Source of the DNA: G963674505 sp964575975
GTDB lineage: Bacteria > Desulfobacterota > Desulfobacteria > Desulfobacterales > SKZT01
Length of the DNA stretch: 32,079 bases
Assembly (NCBI GenBank): GCA_964575975.1
Contig: CAZNTU010000044.1
Location: forward strand, 1 to 32,079
Direction: 5' to 3'
Program-made: the position numbers and the translations under genes
The notes under the pieces: generated by a model
Seen by the model: the letters and a program-made list of their open reading frames with translations, nothing else
What the model was told of the DNA's origin: nothing
Database searches by the model: none
Shown here: positions 32,022 to 32,079 of the stretch, piece after piece
Numbering within the stretch: position 1 is the stretch's first letter
How the letters are laid out: every line of letters begins with the position of its first letter

Positions 32022-32079
32022 TCAAACCGACAGGTTGCATTTTTCGGCGGCGCTTCCGTCCAACATGGCCGGAAGTCCG
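32022..32079 (-). CDS. Possible C-terminal tail of an unknown gene, cut by the window edge
   Basis: On the minus strand a frame enters from the right edge and ends at TGA (32024-32022) after 18 codons, reading GLPAMLDGSAAEKCNLSV. It looks like the natural end of a protein, and the following small membrane protein gene starts 48 nt later in the same frame. Eighteen residues are too few to identify it, and it could be chance. Confidence 0.3.
   Translation of the reverse strand, partial: GLPAMLDGSAAEKCNLSV

Noticed and set aside
32022..32024. Minus-strand TGA as a second selenocysteine codon joining the edge frame to the small membrane protein
   Set aside because: No SECIS-like hairpin follows, the joined sequence has no family support, and the small protein has a normal ATG start.
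1..32079. CRISPR array, tRNA or rRNA genes, insertion sequences or phage genes
   Set aside because: I looked for short regular repeats, transposase or integrase motifs and tRNA-like cloverleaf patterns and found none; only the coiled-coil repeat and the pair before xseA are repetitive.

Overview
The window reads as a chromosomal segment of a Gram-negative bacterium, most likely an anaerobe of the Desulfobacterota (former Deltaproteobacteria) or a close relative. The reasons are the run xseA-xseB-ispA-dxs-tlyA, a prenyltransferase with a DDILN second Asp motif, an ABC-dependent O-antigen type locus, a sodium/solute symporter fused to a histidine kinase, and a gene that appears to use UGA as selenocysteine. 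The placement is inferred from gene content, not from a marker-gene search. Coding density is high. Junctions of the ATGA or TTGA type are frequent, and several genes start with TTG.

Layout. (1) Positions 1-3419: the 3' part of an exported protein with three beta-rich repeats; then a signal-peptide protein related to the UshA/5'-nucleotidase metallophosphatases, whose reading frame is crossed by a single in-frame TGA (2017-2019) with a perfect SECIS-like hairpin exactly 11 nt downstream; then a small lipoprotein 2 nt after it. (2) Positions 3465-20182, all on +: a surface polysaccharide locus with a sugar-nucleotide epimerase, a CmcI-type methyltransferase, an O-acyltransferase, a methyltransferase-sulfotransferase fusion, the ABC-2 exporter pair Wzm/Wzt (Wzt carries a C-terminal glycan-recognition domain), two more methyltransferases (one with a C-terminal coiled coil), an 860-residue GT2-coiled-coil-GT4 fusion, two GT4 and two GT2 glycosyltransferases. 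A good sigma70 promoter (9166-9194) precedes wzm, and a strong bidirectional terminator (20207-20258) ends the locus. (3) 20270-20977 (-): a Bax inhibitor-1 family membrane protein with a clear promoter. (4) 21125-26774 (+): a small conserved unknown, then the tightly coupled housekeeping run xseA-xseB-ispA-dxs-tlyA. (5) 26895-28967 (+): an EF-G paralogue with its own promoter and a perfect inverted repeat in its leader; its likely terminator lies inside the 3' end of the convergent kinase gene. (6) 28975-31973 (-): the SSS-histidine kinase and a coupled two-helix membrane protein, followed by the possible tail of one more minus-strand gene at the right edge.

How it works together. The glycan genes describe a polysaccharide assembled on the cytoplasmic face, decorated by methyl, sulfuryl and acyl groups, and exported by Wzm/Wzt. 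The Wzt C-terminal domain, the neighbouring methyltransferases and the coiled coils fit a system in which chain-end capping and a coiled-coil ruler set chain length, as known for E. coli O8/O9a. Here that is an inference. The most unusual element is the putative selenoprotein of region 1.
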